A stretch of DNA of 64,000 nucleotides, taken from Parvibaculum lavamentivorans DS-1 (GTDB lineage: Bacteria; Pseudomonadota; Alphaproteobacteria; Parvibaculales; Parvibaculaceae). Location of the stretch: the NCBI RefSeq assembly GCF_000017565.1, contig NC_009719.1, positions 3,641,001 to 3,705,000 on the forward strand, given 5' to 3'. Below, piece by piece: positions 8,509-17,083 of the stretch (position 1 is the stretch's first letter; every line of letters starts with the position of its first letter). The notes under the pieces are model-generated. The model ran no database searches. It was not told the DNA's origin and saw nothing but the letters and a program-made list of their open reading frames with translations. The position numbers and the translations under genes were made by a program.

Positions 8509-9155
8509 ACGCCCCGCGGTCTGCCCGGCGCTCGGCCGCCGCCGTGGTGGTGCAGAGCCTTCTGTGGCTGTGGCTGATCGGCCTCAGCGTCTTCGTAGCT
8601 TTGGGCTACCAGACCATGAACGACCAAGCCGACCAGGAGCGGCTCGATTCCCGCCTGCAACGCCTGGAAGCGCAGGCGACGGGCCTGGCCGAGACCATCG
8701 AGGCCATCCAGCAGCGTCCGGCCGTCGCAACGGCGGCAGACCTCAAAGACACCCGCCAAGTCCTGGAAGCACGCGCTGCCCAAGTTGAGAAAACGCTGAG
8801 CGGCTATGCCGCTGCCGACGACCTCCAGGCGCTGCGCGCGGAGGTCGAGCAGATCAAGGCGCGCCAGACCGCTGCGCCTGTTCCGCGCGCCGCAGCACCC
8901 GCCCGGCGGCGCACATCGGGCAAGGCCGTTGCCAAGCCCGAACCGCCGTCGCTGCCGTTCCGTGTCGTCGGCGCCGAATTGCGCGCTGGCCAGCGCAGCG
9001 TGTCCGTCGCGCCGAGCAGCGCGGACTCCACGCCCGACCAGCTTCAGGTGCTGCTGCCAGGTGATGCGCTCGGCCCGTGGCGCTTGCGGGCTGTCGAGGG
9101 CAACACCGCCGTGTTCCTGGCCGGCGATCGGACCCGTCGCGTGGCGATTCCCTGA
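8505..9155 (+). CDS. Conserved ICE membrane-anchored coiled-coil protein
   Basis: A 216-residue protein starting at the ATGA overlap with pilL and preceded by GGAGG. One transmembrane segment (SLLWLWLIGLSVFVALGY, about residues 18-37) is followed by a long heptad-like region (about 40-125). A Pro/Ala/Arg linker leads to a small C-terminal domain around LPFRVVGAELRAGQRS. It resembles the inner-membrane pilus-accessory protein found between PilL and the PFL_4693 gene in related elements. I cannot name the family with certainty. A structural role in the conjugative apparatus is inferred from position. Confidence 0.6.
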   Translation: MNAPRSARRSAAAVVVQSLLWLWLIGLSVFVALGYQTMNDQADQERLDSRLQRLEAQATGLAETIEAIQQRPAVATAADLKDTRQVLEARAAQVEKTLSGYAAADDLQALRAEVEQIKARQTAAPVPRAAAPARRRTSGKAVAKPEPPSLPFRVVGAELRAGQRSVSVAPSSADSTPDQLQVLLPGDALGPWRLRAVEGNTAVFLAGDRTRRVAIP

Positions 9156-9169
9156 CCGGAGCACACGAC

Positions 9170-9895
9170 ATGCAGCCGTCGATCATCCTTTTCGCGCTCC
9201 TGCTGGCATCCGCCCAGTTGCCCGCCTGGGCGCAGCAGCCGGCCACCGCCCCGGCCCGCAATGCGCAGAGCCAGGAGCGTCCGCTGGTCGCCCGAACCCC
9301 AGATGACAAGGTAGCAAGCGACTGGGGCCTGCAACCGCAGGAATGGACGCGCTATCGCGAGTTGATGGACGGGCCGCTAGGCATCTACTCGCCCAACCTG
9401 GACCCGCTGTCCGCCTTGGGTATTGAGGCCCGCACCGACGAGGAACGGCGGCGCTACGCAGAACTGCAGGTGCAAATCGAAGCGCGCCGCGTCGAGAAGC
9501 TGCTTGCCTATCAACGTGCCTACGACGAAGCCTGGCAGCGCTTAAACCCCGGCATGCAACGGGTGAACCTGCCTGACGATAAGCCCAGCGCCGGCGCAGT
9601 GCGCGGCAGCGGCCGCATGGCGGTGTTCGTCAAGGACGGCTGCGCGGCCTGCGGACAGCTCGTGCAGCGCCTGCAATCCTCGGGTACCGAGTTCGACCTG
9701 TACATGGTCGGCAGCCGCCAGGACGATGCACGCATCCGTGATTGGGCCAAGCGCGCGCAAATCGATCCGGCCCGCGTGCGCAGCGGCAGCATCACGCTCA
9801 ACCACGACGGCGGCCGCTGGCTGTCGCTGGGCCTGCCCGGCGACTTACCAGCGGTCGTACGCGAGGTGAACGGCCAATGGCAGCGCCAACCCTGA
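9170..9895 (+). CDS. ICE protein, PFL_4693 family (TIGR03759)
   Basis: A 241-residue exported protein with an N-terminal signal peptide (cleavage after PAWA, about residue 22). A middle part around DWGLQPQEWTRY is the conserved TIGR03759 signature. The C-terminal thioredoxin-like domain has a CAAC pair near residue 160 and a typical strand-helix pattern after it. It probably acts in the periplasm on the mating apparatus. The ATG at 9170 is chosen because the upstream extension belongs to the previous gene. The end overlaps the transglycosylase gene by 19 bases. Confidence 0.8.
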   Translation: MQPSIILFALLLASAQLPAWAQQPATAPARNAQSQERPLVARTPDDKVASDWGLQPQEWTRYRELMDGPLGIYSPNLDPLSALGIEARTDEERRRYAELQVQIEARRVEKLLAYQRAYDEAWQRLNPGMQRVNLPDDKPSAGAVRGSGRMAVFVKDGCAACGQLVQRLQSSGTEFDLYMVGSRQDDARIRDWAKRAQIDPARVRSGSITLNHDGGRWLSLGLPGDLPAVVREVNGQWQRQP

Positions 9896-10467
9896 CGGCG
9901 CCGCTGCGCGCACTGGTGGTCGCTGCTGGCCTGTACGTCAGCACCGTCTATGCCCAGGAGGTTCCGCCGCCGGCCTACCAGCTTGCCGCCCAGCGCGCGG
10001 GCATCCCTTCGACGGTGCTCTACGCCGTGGCCCTGCAAGAGAGCGGTATCCGACGCAACGGGCGCATCGTCCCGTGGCCTTGGTCCCTCAACGTCGCCGG
10101 CCAGTCGCGCCGCTACACGACCCGAGCCGACGCCTGCGCGGGTTTGCAGCGGGCGATGCGCTCGACGCCTCATACGCGCATCGACGCGGGCCTTGGGCAG
10201 ATCAACCTCGGCTACCACCAGCAGCGCTACAGCACCGCGTGCGACCTGCTTGACCCGTACCGCAACCTCGCCATCGCCGCCGAGATTCTGAAAGAACAGC
10301 ACACCCCCGGTGAGGACTGGCTGGTGGCGGTCGGCCGTTACCACCGCCCCGCGGGTGGTGAGCCGGCCGCCCGCTACCGGCGCAGCGTATCCCGCCACCT
10401 CGCCCGCGTGCAGGGTGCGCGCTCAACCACTGCGGCGTCCGCCGCGCGCCAGGAGACCTCCCCATGA
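9877..10467 (+). CDS. Lytic transglycosylase of the conjugation apparatus
   Basis: A 196-residue SLT-type transglycosylase with a signal peptide ending at VYAQE. The catalytic glutamate is in ALQESGI near residue 54, followed by GLGQINLGYH near 107 and a YRNLAIAAEIL helix near 130, the standard order of the SLT fold. It would cut peptidoglycan to let the secretion channel through, like VirB1. The start at 9877 lies inside the end of the previous gene, and the stop overlaps the next start (ATGA). Confidence 0.85.
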   Translation: MAAPTLTAPLRALVVAAGLYVSTVYAQEVPPPAYQLAAQRAGIPSTVLYAVALQESGIRRNGRIVPWPWSLNVAGQSRRYTTRADACAGLQRAMRSTPHTRIDAGLGQINLGYHQQRYSTACDLLDPYRNLAIAAEILKEQHTPGEDWLVAVGRYHRPAGGEPAARYRRSVSRHLARVQGARSTTAASAARQETSP

Positions 10468-11012
10468 CGAAATCCCATCTGGCCCATCTCACGTTCAAGG
10501 GCCTGCTCATGCTGCTGACGATCCTGCCGCTGGCCTCGCGTGCCGGCGTGCCGCTGATCGTGGTCGAGGACCGTGGCGGTGCATCGGCGCTGCCGTACTA
10601 CGAAGCACTCAACCTCCAGCCGCGGGACAACGGTGCAGCGCGGTCGCCCATCCCGATGCCGCAGGTTCCCGCGACACCCGCGGATGAGGCTGCGATGCTG
10701 CCGGTGCGCAGCGCCAAGCTCACGCCCGGCACCGTCGCGCGACGGGTGATCGAGGCACCGGGCCTGCGGCCGTTCGTGGTCATTGGCGACGACAAGGCTT
10801 CCCGGGACTGGCTGCAGCGCCATGCGGGCTCCTTGCACGAGCGCGGCGCGGTCGGCCTGGTGGTCAATGTCGAGACCGCACAAACCTTGGCGCGGCTGCG
10901 CGCACTGGCGCCCGGCGTGCCACTGGCACCCGTGGCGGGCGATGACCTGGCTGAGCGTCTGGGCTTGAGGCACTACCCGGCGCTGATCACGGCCACCGGC
11001 ATCGAGCAATGA
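10464..11012 (+). CDS. ICE protein, PFL_4695 family (TIGR03765)
   Basis: A 182-residue exported protein with a signal peptide ending at SRAGVP. Family-typical segments are PLIVVEDRGG near residue 30 and, toward the end, LGLRHYPALIT, which resembles the cis-proline end of a thioredoxin fold without a CxxC pair. It is coupled by ATGA overlap to the transglycosylase gene and followed after four bases by traD. Function within the mating complex is not known. Confidence 0.8.
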   Translation: MTKSHLAHLTFKGLLMLLTILPLASRAGVPLIVVEDRGGASALPYYEALNLQPRDNGAARSPIPMPQVPATPADEAAMLPVRSAKLTPGTVARRVIEAPGLRPFVVIGDDKASRDWLQRHAGSLHERGAVGLVVNVETAQTLARLRALAPGVPLAPVAGDDLAERLGLRHYPALITATGIEQ

Positions 11013-11016
11013 AGCC

Positions 11017-13218
11017 ATGTCGGGCAAACAGCCGGTTGAGGTTCTGCTTCGCCCTGCGGTGGAGCTATATACCGTCGCAGCGTGTGCAGGTGCCGCGTTT
11101 CTGTCCCTGGTGGCCCCGTGGTCGCTCGCACTGAGCCCCGGCATGGGCGTCGGCAGCGCGCTGGCGTTCGGCGCCTACGGTGCCATCCGCTACCGCGATG
11201 CCCGCGTGATCCTGTGCTATCGGCGCAACATCCGCCGCCTGCCGCGGTACGTGATGACCAGCCGCGACGTGCCGGTCAGCCAGCAGCGGCTCTTCATCGG
11301 TCGGGGCTTTCTCTGGGAGCAGAAGCACACCCATCGGCTGATGCAGACGTACCGGCCGGAGTTTCGCCGCTACGTTGAGCCGACACCCGCTTATCGGCTG
11401 GCGCGGCGTCTGGAAGAACGGTTGGAGTTCGCGCCGTTTCCGCTTTCACGCCTGCCGAGGCTCACAGGCTGGGATGTGCCTTTCAACCCCGTTCGGCCGT
11501 TGCCGCCCGTGGGGGGCCTGCCGCGATTGCACGGCATCGAGCCGGAGGAGGTGGACGTCAGCCTGCCGCTGGGCGAGCGCGTCGGGCATTCGCTGGTCTT
11601 GGGCACCACCCGCGTGGGCAAGACCCGGCTGGCCGAGTTGTTCGTGACGCAGGACATCCGGCGCAAGAACGCATCCGGCGAGCATGAGGTCGTCATCGTC
11701 ATCGACCCCAAGGGCGATGCCGACCTCCTGAAGCGCATGTACGTCGAGGCCAAGCGCGTGGGCCGCGAGGGTGAGTTCTACATCTTCCATTTGGGCTGGC
11801 CGGAAATCAGCGCCCGCTACAACGCGGTGGGTCGCTTCGGTCGGATCTCGGAAGTGGCGACACGCATCGCGGGACAGCTCTCCGGCGAAGGCAACAGCGC
11901 GGCATTCCGCGAGTTCGCATGGCGCTTCGTCAACATCATCGCCCGCGCCTTGGTGGAACTGGGGCAGCGCCCGGACTACATGCTGATCCAGCGGCACGTC
12001 ATCAACATCGACGCGCTGTTCATCGAGTACGCCCAGCACTTCTTCGCCAAGACCGAGCCCAAGGCCTGGGAGGTGATCGTCCAGATCGAGGCCAAGCTCA
12101 ATGAGAAGAACATCCCGCGCAACATGATCGGGCGCGAGAAGCGCGTGGTGGCGCTGGAGCAGTACCTTTCCCAGGCGCGCAACTACGACCCGGTACTCGA
12201 CGGCCTGCGCTCTGCAGTCCGCTACGACAAGACGTACTTCGACAAGATCGTCGCATCGTTGCTGCCGCTGCTGGAGAAGCTCACCAGCGGCAAGATCGCC
12301 CAGCTCCTGGCCCCGAACTACTCCGACCTGGCCGATCCGCGCCCGATCTTCGATTGGATGCAAGTCATCAGAAAGCGCGCCGTGGTCTATGTGGGCCTGG
12401 ATGCGCTCTCGGACGCTGAAGTCGCCGCAGCGGTCGGCAATTCCATGTTCTCGGATCTAGTATCCGTCGCAGGGCACATCTACAAGCACGGGATCGATGA
12501 TGGCTTACCCGGTGCATCGGCAGGCACACGCGTGCCGATCAACGTGCACGCGGACGAATTCAATGAGTTGATGGGCGACGAGTTCATACCGCTCATCAAC
12601 AAGGGTGGCGGCGCCGGCCTGCAAGTTACTGCGTACACGCAGACGCTCTCGGACATTGAAGCCCGCATTGGCAACCGCGCGAAAGCCGGCCAGGTGATCG
12701 GCAACTTCAACAACCTGTTCATGCTCAGGGTCCGGGAGACGGCCACCGCCGAACTGCTGACCCGGCAATTGCCGAAGGTCGAGGTCTATACGACCACCAT
12801 CGTCTCCGGTGCGACCGACAGTTCGGACATCCGCGGCGCGACGGATTTCACCAGCAACACGCAGGACCGTATCAGCATGTCCAGCGTGCCAATGATCGAG
12901 CCCTCCCACATCGTCGGCCTGCCCAAGGGGCAGTGCTTCGCGCTGCTGCAGGGCGGCCAACTCTGGAAAATCAGGATGCCACTGCCGGCGCCGGACCCCG
13001 ATGAGGCCATGCCGCAGGATCTGCAACAACTGGCGGGCTACATGCGCCAGAGCTACACCGATGCCACCCAATGGTGGGAGTTCACCAGTTCCCCAGCCTT
13101 ACAGGATGCGGCCTTGCCCGACGATCTGCTCGATGACGCCGAGCTGGCCAAGCCGGTCGAGTCTGCCGCGGCGGCCACCGGCGCCGACGACAGCGCCGAA
13201 AACGAGGCCTCGCCATGA
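11017..13218 (+). CDS. traD: Type IV coupling protein TraD, SXT/TOL subfamily (TIGR03743)
   Basis: A 733-residue VirD4/TraD-class ATPase. Two N-terminal membrane segments (about 20-55) anchor it. Walker A is GTTRVGKT near residue 197, Walker B VIVIDPKGD near 226, and the sensor segment NVHADEFNEL near 510. A C-terminal acidic, alanine-rich tail follows about residue 690. It links the relaxase-DNA complex (MobH here) to the type IV channel and drives export. It overlaps the next gene by four bases. Length is normal for the subfamily. Confidence 0.92.
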   Translation: MSGKQPVEVLLRPAVELYTVAACAGAAFLSLVAPWSLALSPGMGVGSALAFGAYGAIRYRDARVILCYRRNIRRLPRYVMTSRDVPVSQQRLFIGRGFLWEQKHTHRLMQTYRPEFRRYVEPTPAYRLARRLEERLEFAPFPLSRLPRLTGWDVPFNPVRPLPPVGGLPRLHGIEPEEVDVSLPLGERVGHSLVLGTTRVGKTRLAELFVTQDIRRKNASGEHEVVIVIDPKGDADLLKRMYVEAKRVGREGEFYIFHLGWPEISARYNAVGRFGRISEVATRIAGQLSGEGNSAAFREFAWRFVNIIARALVELGQRPDYMLIQRHVINIDALFIEYAQHFFAKTEPKAWEVIVQIEAKLNEKNIPRNMIGREKRVVALEQYLSQARNYDPVLDGLRSAVRYDKTYFDKIVASLLPLLEKLTSGKIAQLLAPNYSDLADPRPIFDWMQVIRKRAVVYVGLDALSDAEVAAAVGNSMFSDLVSVAGHIYKHGIDDGLPGASAGTRVPINVHADEFNELMGDEFIPLINKGGGAGLQVTAYTQTLSDIEARIGNRAKAGQVIGNFNNLFMLRVRETATAELLTRQLPKVEVYTTTIVSGATDSSDIRGATDFTSNTQDRISMSSVPMIEPSHIVGLPKGQCFALLQGGQLWKIRMPLPAPDPDEAMPQDLQQLAGYMRQSYTDATQWWEFTSSPALQDAALPDDLLDDAELAKPVESAAAATGADDSAENEASP

Positions 13219-13964
13219 AAGATGCCGCCTCGACCGCGCAGCGGGAGCAGAACCAGCGCCAAGGTCTGATCGTCGGCACCATCACCTTGCCGTTCCGGCT
13301 GCTCGGGGTGCTGATCGGCTCGCTGCTGTTCTCCATCGTGGTGGAGTGCGTCGGCATGCACCTGTTCTGGAAGGAACAGGGCTGGCGCCATTCTCAGCAG
13401 ATGTTGCAGTACGAACTGGGGCACCTGTCCAATCACTTCACGCGCAGCGTGGTCGTGCAGGAGCCGGGGCGCACGGCGCACGAGCTGGTGGATACCGGCT
13501 ACGAATGGGTGTTCGTGCGCTCGGGGCTGCTGGAACGCATGAGTCAGACCGCTGAGCGCGCCCGCACGCCCAGCCAGGGACAGACGCGGAACTTTCGGTA
13601 CTTCATCAGCCAGGTCTATGTCTGGGCCGAGAGCTACCTGATTGCCGCCGCGTTCACGACGTTGACCTTTCTTGTGCGGCTGTTGGTTCTGGCGCTCACG
13701 CTGCCCTTGATCTTCACGGCGGCATTCGTCGGGCTGATCGACGGCTTGGTTCGGCGTGACGTGCGTCGATTTGGCGCCGGGCGTGAATCGGGCTTCATCT
13801 ACCATCGTGCGAAAGCCAGCCTGATGCCGCTGGCCGTGCTGCCGTGGATCACCTACCTGGCACTGCCGATCTCGGTGCATCCGCTGCTGATCCTCCTGCC
13901 GAGTGCCGCCTTGCTGGGCTTGGCCGTGAGCCTGACCGCCGGCAGCTTCAAAAAGTATCTCTAG
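13215..13964 (+). CDS. ICE membrane protein, PFL_4697 family (TIGR03747)
   Basis: A 249-residue inner-membrane protein starting at the ATGA overlap with traD. It has hydrophobic segments near residues 18-45, 130-175 and 205-240, and the conserved DGLVRRDVRRFGAGRES segment near 180. It is always next to traD in this type of element and may assist coupling-protein assembly (inference). The 98 bases that follow contain no gene or clear terminator. Confidence 0.82.
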   Translation: MKDAASTAQREQNQRQGLIVGTITLPFRLLGVLIGSLLFSIVVECVGMHLFWKEQGWRHSQQMLQYELGHLSNHFTRSVVVQEPGRTAHELVDTGYEWVFVRSGLLERMSQTAERARTPSQGQTRNFRYFISQVYVWAESYLIAAAFTTLTFLVRLLVLALTLPLIFTAAFVGLIDGLVRRDVRRFGAGRESGFIYHRAKASLMPLAVLPWITYLALPISVHPLLILLPSAALLGLAVSLTAGSFKKYL

Positions 13965-14062
13965 ACCATCAATCCGGTCGCCCGCGAGTTCCTATTGTTT
14001 GCGGCCTGAAGTCGCCCTGATCTCCACGATCGAGCCATTGCTGATCACACAGGAATGGCGCG

Positions 14063-14446
14063 ATGGTGGCTTCAACCTGGCTGCGCGCCGCGCATCGCGG
14101 CGTGCCCACTTTTCTCGTGACGGCCCTCCTGATGGGTCAGTCCCCGATGGCGGTGGCCGAGTCCCCGGCACAGCGCCAGGAACTGGCCGGCGCGCTGCGC
14201 CAGCTCGACGCGCTGGAGCGCACCGTGACCGACAGCGCCGCGCACACCGCCGTCATTCCGGGCGAGCGCTACCACTTCGACTACCCGCGGCTGCTGGCCG
14301 ACCTGGCCCGCGTGCGCGCTGGCATCCAGGCCCATCTCACACCGTCGCGCGCCCAGCCGCGCGACCCCTCCGAACTGGCCGGCGACTATCGCACCGAGCG
14401 GCCGGCTGAGCCGCTGCCGGCTACGACTGCGGAGGGCAAGCCATGA
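14063..14446 (+). CDS. RAQPRD-family ICE protein
   Basis: A 127-residue exported protein whose C-terminal part contains the name-giving motif RAQPRDPSELAGDYR near residue 95. A signal peptide (about 1-32, ending at AVA-ES) indicates periplasmic location. A short helical region (QRQELAGALRQLDALE) follows. It overlaps the next gene by four bases. The molecular role is unknown; the family is restricted to these elements. Confidence 0.85.
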   Translation: MVASTWLRAAHRGVPTFLVTALLMGQSPMAVAESPAQRQELAGALRQLDALERTVTDSAAHTAVIPGERYHFDYPRLLADLARVRAGIQAHLTPSRAQPRDPSELAGDYRTERPAEPLPATTAEGKP

Positions 14447-14676
14447 ACGGCGCCCAGGTCTCGGCTTTTCAAGCCAATAGCGGCATCGCGCCTTCCGCGA
14501 TGGCGACCGTCCTGGTCGGTGTCGTGCTCGCGGTCCTGCTCGTCTGGGGCGTCTGGGCCATCCGAACGGCCTACGTGGGGTGGTCCGAGAGCCGCCTCAA
14601 CCAACGCCAGTTCCTCGGCGTCTGCATCCGCTTCGTCGCGATGTACCTCGTCCTGACTTTCTTCCTCCTCTCCTGA
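14443..14676 (+). CDS. ICE membrane protein, PFL_4701 family (TIGR03758)
   Basis: A 77-residue protein with two transmembrane helices (about 20-42 and 58-76) separated by a short polar loop. Size and position, between the RAQPRD and PFL_4702 genes, match the TIGR03758 family of MPF-G elements. It starts at the ATGA overlap with the previous gene. Confidence 0.8.
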   Translation: MNGAQVSAFQANSGIAPSAMATVLVGVVLAVLLVWGVWAIRTAYVGWSESRLNQRQFLGVCIRFVAMYLVLTFFLLS

Positions 14677-14692
14677 CCTGAAAGGCCTGACC

Positions 14693-15052
14693 ATGCATAA
14701 CCGCATCCTCACTTCCCGTTTTGCCCAGCGCGCCGCCGTGGCCCTGGGTGCAGCCGCGCTGCCTGCGCTGTCGTACGCGCAGGGTCTGCCGCAGTTGGAG
14801 AACCCGACTCGCGGCACGGGCAACGGCATCATGGAGACGATCCGCAACTACGGCTACGACATCATCATGCTCGTGGCCCTCCTGGTGGTGGCGTCGATGT
14901 TCATCGGTGTCTGCTATCACGCCTACGGCACCTACGCGGAGATCCACACCGGCCGCAAGACCTGGGGCCAGTTCGGCCTCACGGTCGCCATTGGCGCCGT
15001 GCTGCTCGTGATCGGCATCTGGCTGCTCACCGAAGCCACCGGCATCCTGTAA
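14693..15052 (+). CDS. Pilin-like ICE membrane protein, PFL_4702 family (TIGR03745)
   Basis: A 119-residue protein with a signal peptide (cleavage after SYA, about residue 29) and two transmembrane helices (about 53-75 and 92-114), the layout of a VirB2/TraA-type pilin. The RNYGYDIIMLVALLVVASM segment is family-typical. It probably forms the conjugative pilus. AAAGG lies upstream of the start. Confidence 0.82.
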   Translation: MHNRILTSRFAQRAAVALGAAALPALSYAQGLPQLENPTRGTGNGIMETIRNYGYDIIMLVALLVVASMFIGVCYHAYGTYAEIHTGRKTWGQFGLTVAIGAVLLVIGIWLLTEATGIL

Positions 15053-15063
15053 GCGAGGTCGGT

Positions 15064-15474
15064 ATGTCCGAGCAGCAGCACGTCCGTGCGGACGGGACGG
15101 TCACGTTCCTTCCACACCGGCTCAACCGCCATCCCATTGTGGTGCGCGGCCTTACCGCAGACGAACTGTGGATCTGCTGCGGCTTGTCTGGCGGCGCCGG
15201 CTTGCTGATCGGCGCGCCGCTGTCCTGGGTGTCCCGCACCATTGCGCTGGCGCCCACATTCATCGTGCTGGGCGTGGCGTTTGGTGTGTTCGTGGGCGGC
15301 GGTATCCTACGTCGGCTCAAGCGCGGCCGTCCCGACACCTGGCTGTACCGGCAGTTGCAGTGGCGCATCGCCACGAAGCATCCGTTGGCTGCCGGCTGGG
15401 TGGGCGGCCACGTGCTGATCTCGCGTTCCGGCTTCTGGACCACCCGAAGGTCTGTTGCAAGGGGGACGCGATGA
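15064..15474 (+). CDS. TraL/VirB3-like protein, TIGR03750 family
   Basis: A 136-residue protein with the N-terminal FLPHRLNRHPIVVRGLTADE segment and two transmembrane helices (about 37-60 and 64-85). A basic cytoplasmic part containing KRGRPDTWLYR follows. This matches TIGR03750, which corresponds in place and topology to TraL/VirB3. It overlaps the next gene by four bases. Confidence 0.82.
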   Translation: MSEQQHVRADGTVTFLPHRLNRHPIVVRGLTADELWICCGLSGGAGLLIGAPLSWVSRTIALAPTFIVLGVAFGVFVGGGILRRLKRGRPDTWLYRQLQWRIATKHPLAAGWVGGHVLISRSGFWTTRRSVARGTR

Positions 15475-16160
15475 GCCGTTTCAAGAACGAGATCACCCAC
15501 CTGCAGGCGCACATTAAGACGCTGCGCCTGGGCGCGGGCGCGCTGGTCATCGTCGCGCTGGTCATGGGTGGCGGTTGGTGGAGTGCCCCGCGCGATCTGA
15601 CCATCCACGTCCCGCCTGACCTGCGCTCCGGCAGCACCCGCAAGTGGTGGGAAGTGCCACCCGAATCGGTCTATGCCTTCACGTTCTACGTGTTCCAGCA
15701 GCTCAACCGCTGGCCGACCAATGGCGAGGAAGACTACCCGCGCAACCTGCACGCGCTCTCGCCATACCTCACGCCAGCCTGTCACGCCTTTCTGCGTGCC
15801 GACTACGACTACCGGCGCAGCACCGGCGAGCTGCGCCAGCGCGTGCGCGGCATCTATGAAATCCCGGGCCGTGGTTATGGCGACGATCCCACCGCCCGCG
15901 TGCGCGTCGTCTCCGACCGCGACTGGGTGGTGACGCTAGACATCAGCGCCGACGAGTATTACGGCGCTGAGCAGGTCAAGCGCGCCCTGGTGCGCTACCC
16001 CATCAAAGTCACGCGGGTGGACGTCGATCCCTCACGCAACCCGTTCGGCCTGGCGCTCGATTGCTACGACGGCACGCCCCAGCGCATCAACGTCCCGGAG
16101 CCGACGCGCCCGACATCTGGCAGGTTGCCTTCGCAAGCGCCTCAAGGAGAAACCCCATGA
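15471..16160 (+). CDS. TraE/VirB5-8-position ICE protein, PFL_4703 family (TIGR03746)
   Basis: A 229-residue inner-membrane protein with a single N-terminal transmembrane segment (about 22-42) and a periplasmic domain. Family-typical segments are ESVYAFTFYVFQQLNRWP near residue 65 and DRDWVVTLDI near 148. Topology and position fit TraE of F-like systems. Coupled at both ends by four-base overlaps. Confidence 0.82.
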   Translation: MSRFKNEITHLQAHIKTLRLGAGALVIVALVMGGGWWSAPRDLTIHVPPDLRSGSTRKWWEVPPESVYAFTFYVFQQLNRWPTNGEEDYPRNLHALSPYLTPACHAFLRADYDYRRSTGELRQRVRGIYEIPGRGYGDDPTARVRVVSDRDWVVTLDISADEYYGAEQVKRALVRYPIKVTRVDVDPSRNPFGLALDCYDGTPQRINVPEPTRPTSGRLPSQAPQGETP

Positions 16161-17083
16161 AGCACTCCTTACAGCATTACTCCCTCGCCTTGCTGGGGCT
16201 GCTGGCCGTGGCCTTGGCATCTGCGGCCCAGGCGGTGGAGATCCTGCGCTGGGAGCGCATGCCGCTGGCCGTTCCCCTGAAGGTCGGCCAGGAGCGCATT
16301 GTGTTCATCGACCGGAACGTGCGCGTGGGCGTGCCGGCCGCCGTGGGCGAGCGCCTGCGGGTGCAGAGCGCGGGCGGCGCGGTGTACCTGCGCGCCAGCG
16401 AGCCAATCGAGCCCGCACGGCTGCAACTGCAAGACGCCGACACGGGCGCATTGATCCTGCTGGACATTGCGGCCGAGCCGCCCAAGGACGGCGAAGCGGA
16501 GCTGGAGCCGGTGCGCATCGTCGAGGGCAATACCGCTTCAGCGCGCTATGGCGGTCAGCCAGCGGGCGCCGATAAAGTGTCGGCACGCTCTGGTGATTCG
16601 ACGGGCGCGCCGCCGGCCCGGCGCGAAACGCCGGTCGCGGTCGTGCTGACGCGGTTTGCCGCGCAGAACCTGTACGCACCGCTGCGTACGGTTGAGCCAC
16701 TTGCGGGCGTGATGCGCGTCAACCTGCGCCGCAACCTGGACCTCGGCACGCTGATGCCGACGTTGTCGGTGCGCGCCGTCGCGCTCGCATCCTGGCGCTT
16801 GGAGGATCAGTGGGTCACTGCCGTGCGTCTCACGAACAGCAGTGCCGCCTGGATCACGCTCGACCCGCGCGTGCTGCAAGGCGATTTCCTCACCGCCACT
16901 TTCCAGCATGAGGCGTTGGGCCCGCGCGGCACACCGGAGGACACCACCACCGTGTACCTGGTAACGCGCGGGCGGGGCCTTGCGCAATCGCTGCTGCCCG
17001 CCATTCACCGCTTCGACCCGGCCGTGCATCTGCCGCAACCGAATGCGGATGAGAACGGCAAGGAGGCCCGTCATGCGCAGTAA
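16157..17083 (+). CDS. TraK/VirB9-position ICE protein, PFL_4704 family (TIGR03749)
   Basis: A 308-residue exported protein. The ATG at 16157 gives a clean signal peptide (cleavage after AQA, about residue 23). The mature part begins VEILRWERMPLAVPL, typical of the family, and is beta-rich like TraK/VirB9 secretins. A Ser/Ala/Pro-rich linker lies near 135-155. It precedes the TraB-like gene and overlaps it by 11 bases. Confidence 0.83.
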   Translation: MKHSLQHYSLALLGLLAVALASAAQAVEILRWERMPLAVPLKVGQERIVFIDRNVRVGVPAAVGERLRVQSAGGAVYLRASEPIEPARLQLQDADTGALILLDIAAEPPKDGEAELEPVRIVEGNTASARYGGQPAGADKVSARSGDSTGAPPARRETPVAVVLTRFAAQNLYAPLRTVEPLAGVMRVNLRRNLDLGTLMPTLSVRAVALASWRLEDQWVTAVRLTNSSAAWITLDPRVLQGDFLTATFQHEALGPRGTPEDTTTVYLVTRGRGLAQSLLPAIHRFDPAVHLPQPNADENGKEARHAQ